5,320 bases of DNA, from positions 1-5,320 of the forward strand of contig JAAYZJ010000303.1 of the NCBI GenBank assembly GCA_012514915.1, in the 5' to 3' direction. The notes under the pieces are model-generated. The model ran no database searches and was not told the origin of the DNA. It saw nothing but the letters and a program-made list of their open reading frames with translations. Within the stretch, counting starts at the first letter, position 1. The number at the start of each line of letters is the position of its first letter. Shown here piece by piece: positions 4,621 to 5,320 of this stretch. Source of the DNA: Lentisphaerota bacterium. Lineage in GTDB: Bacteria > Verrucomicrobiota > Kiritimatiellia > RFP12 > JAAYLN01. Made by a program: the position numbers and the translations under genes.

Positions 4621-5320
4621 GCAGACCAGGATAACGCCGGCACCCCGGGCGGGGGGCCCGTCCCTCCGAAACAAATGCCGTTCAAGCCGCTTGCCCCGAC
4701 CCCGGCCGCCAACAAGGAACAGCCCACCATCGCCATCCGCCGTCCGGTTCTACGCCGTCCCGGCGAGACGGCGGCGCCCGGCGCCGGCGCCGGCGCGGCC
4801 GAACCGGCGGCCGCCGCCCGGCCGCCCGTTGCGCCGGTTACCCTGCCGGATGCCGCCAAGCGGAAAACGACCCGGATCGAGCTGCCCGAGGCCCTGCCGG
4901 GCACGGCGGATGACGGCGAGTTCAAGACGGTCAAGCTGCGGCCGGTCCAGCCGCCGCAACCGGGCAGTTCGCCGTTGCCGGCCGGGCCCAAACCCCCGAC
5001 GCCCTCGCAAGTGCAGGCCGCGAAATCGAAGACCTCGCGCATCTCGCTCGAGGCGGCCTACGGCGCCAACGACGAGGCGCCCGACAGCGGAGCGCCCAAG
5101 ACCATCCGCCTCAAGCGGCCCTCCGAACTCGCCAAGGGGGCGACGGGGCCGCTCGCCGTGCCGGTCGCCACCGCCAGGAAGACCTCGCTGATTCCGCCGC
5201 TGGCCGCGGCGCAGCAGTCCGCCACCGCCCGCCTCCCGACGCAGGCGTTGAACGAGGCCACCGTGCCGGCCGCCGACGAGGACAACAGCCCCACGCGGCG
5301 CAAGACGATCAAGATCAAGC
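4618..5320 (+). CDS. Pro/Ala-rich protein with recurring Lys-Thr motif (3' end beyond window)
   Basis: An open frame of 234 codons with no stop before the window ends; I cannot give it a function. It starts MADQDNAGTPGGG, is dominated by Pro, Ala, Thr and Lys, has almost no aromatic residues and shows no signal peptide or membrane segment so far, so it is probably disordered. A short basic motif, K-T-x-[RK]-[IL], recurs: KTTRIELPEA (83), KTVKLRPV (103), KTSRISLEAA (138), KTIRLKRPSE (161), a degenerate KTSLIPPLAA (188) and KTIKIK (229), with a weaker PTIAIRRP at 36. Linkers between motifs vary in length and sequence while the motif is kept, which argues for a real coding frame. Its Shine-Dalgarno and 47-bp distance from frr support transcription with pyrH-frr. 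Similar Lys-Thr-rich proteins with a membrane anchor near the C-terminus may exist in PVC bacteria; that is recollection only. Confidence 0.8.
   Translation, partial: MADQDNAGTPGGGPVPPKQMPFKPLAPTPAANKEQPTIAIRRPVLRRPGETAAPGAGAGAAEPAAAARPPVAPVTLPDAAKRKTTRIELPEALPGTADDGEFKTVKLRPVQPPQPGSSPLPAGPKPPTPSQVQAAKSKTSRISLEAAYGANDEAPDSGAPKTIRLKRPSELAKGATGPLAVPVATARKTSLIPPLAAAQQSATARLPTQALNEATVPAADEDNSPTRRKTIKIK

Noticed and set aside
4536..5042. Minus-strand frame opposite the Lys-Thr-motif gene, with a Gly/Ala/Ser-rich product.
   Set aside because: The plus frame has a good Shine-Dalgarno, operon position and a repeated motif kept through variable linkers; the minus frame shows only shadow-type composition.

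Overview
This is a GC-rich bacterial chromosomal segment of ordinary gene density with consistent codon use throughout. It carries three genes on the minus strand (left) and three on the plus strand (right), with transcription diverging from a 228-bp promoter region at about 3024-3251. I saw no rRNA, tRNA, CRISPR array, transposase or phage gene. The protein styles, the repeat-laden intergenic spacer and the unusual Lys-Thr-motif protein fit the PVC group best (Verrucomicrobiota, Kiritimatiellota or Lentisphaerota). That placement is a recollection-based inference at modest confidence, not something the sequence proves.

Left half, minus strand, in transcription order: a PfkB/ribokinase-family sugar kinase (1869-3023), a 338-bp spacer packed with small direct and inverted repeats (1531-1868), a mannitol-1-phosphate 5-dehydrogenase (316-1530), a 142-bp gap with two clear inverted repeats, and the first 57 codons of a nitrilase-fold protein, probably the glutaminase end of a glutamine-dependent NAD+ synthase, cut by the window edge. 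The dehydrogenase interconverts mannitol 1-phosphate and fructose 6-phosphate with NAD(H). A sugar kinase and an NAD-synthesis gene alongside are metabolically compatible, but the long spacers argue against a single tight operon.

Right half, plus strand: pyrH (UMP kinase, GTG start) and frr (ribosome recycling factor), 11 bp apart and almost certainly co-transcribed. A third reading frame follows after 47 bp and runs off the window. It is a Pro/Ala-rich, probably disordered protein built around a recurring K-T-x-R/K-I/L motif. pyrH-frr is a widespread pair, but here it has no rpsB-tsf immediately upstream and no uppS-cdsA immediately downstream.

The items most worth a second look are the Lys-Thr-motif protein downstream of frr and the repeat mosaic at 1531-1868. 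I see no clear evidence of a new defence or mobile system.
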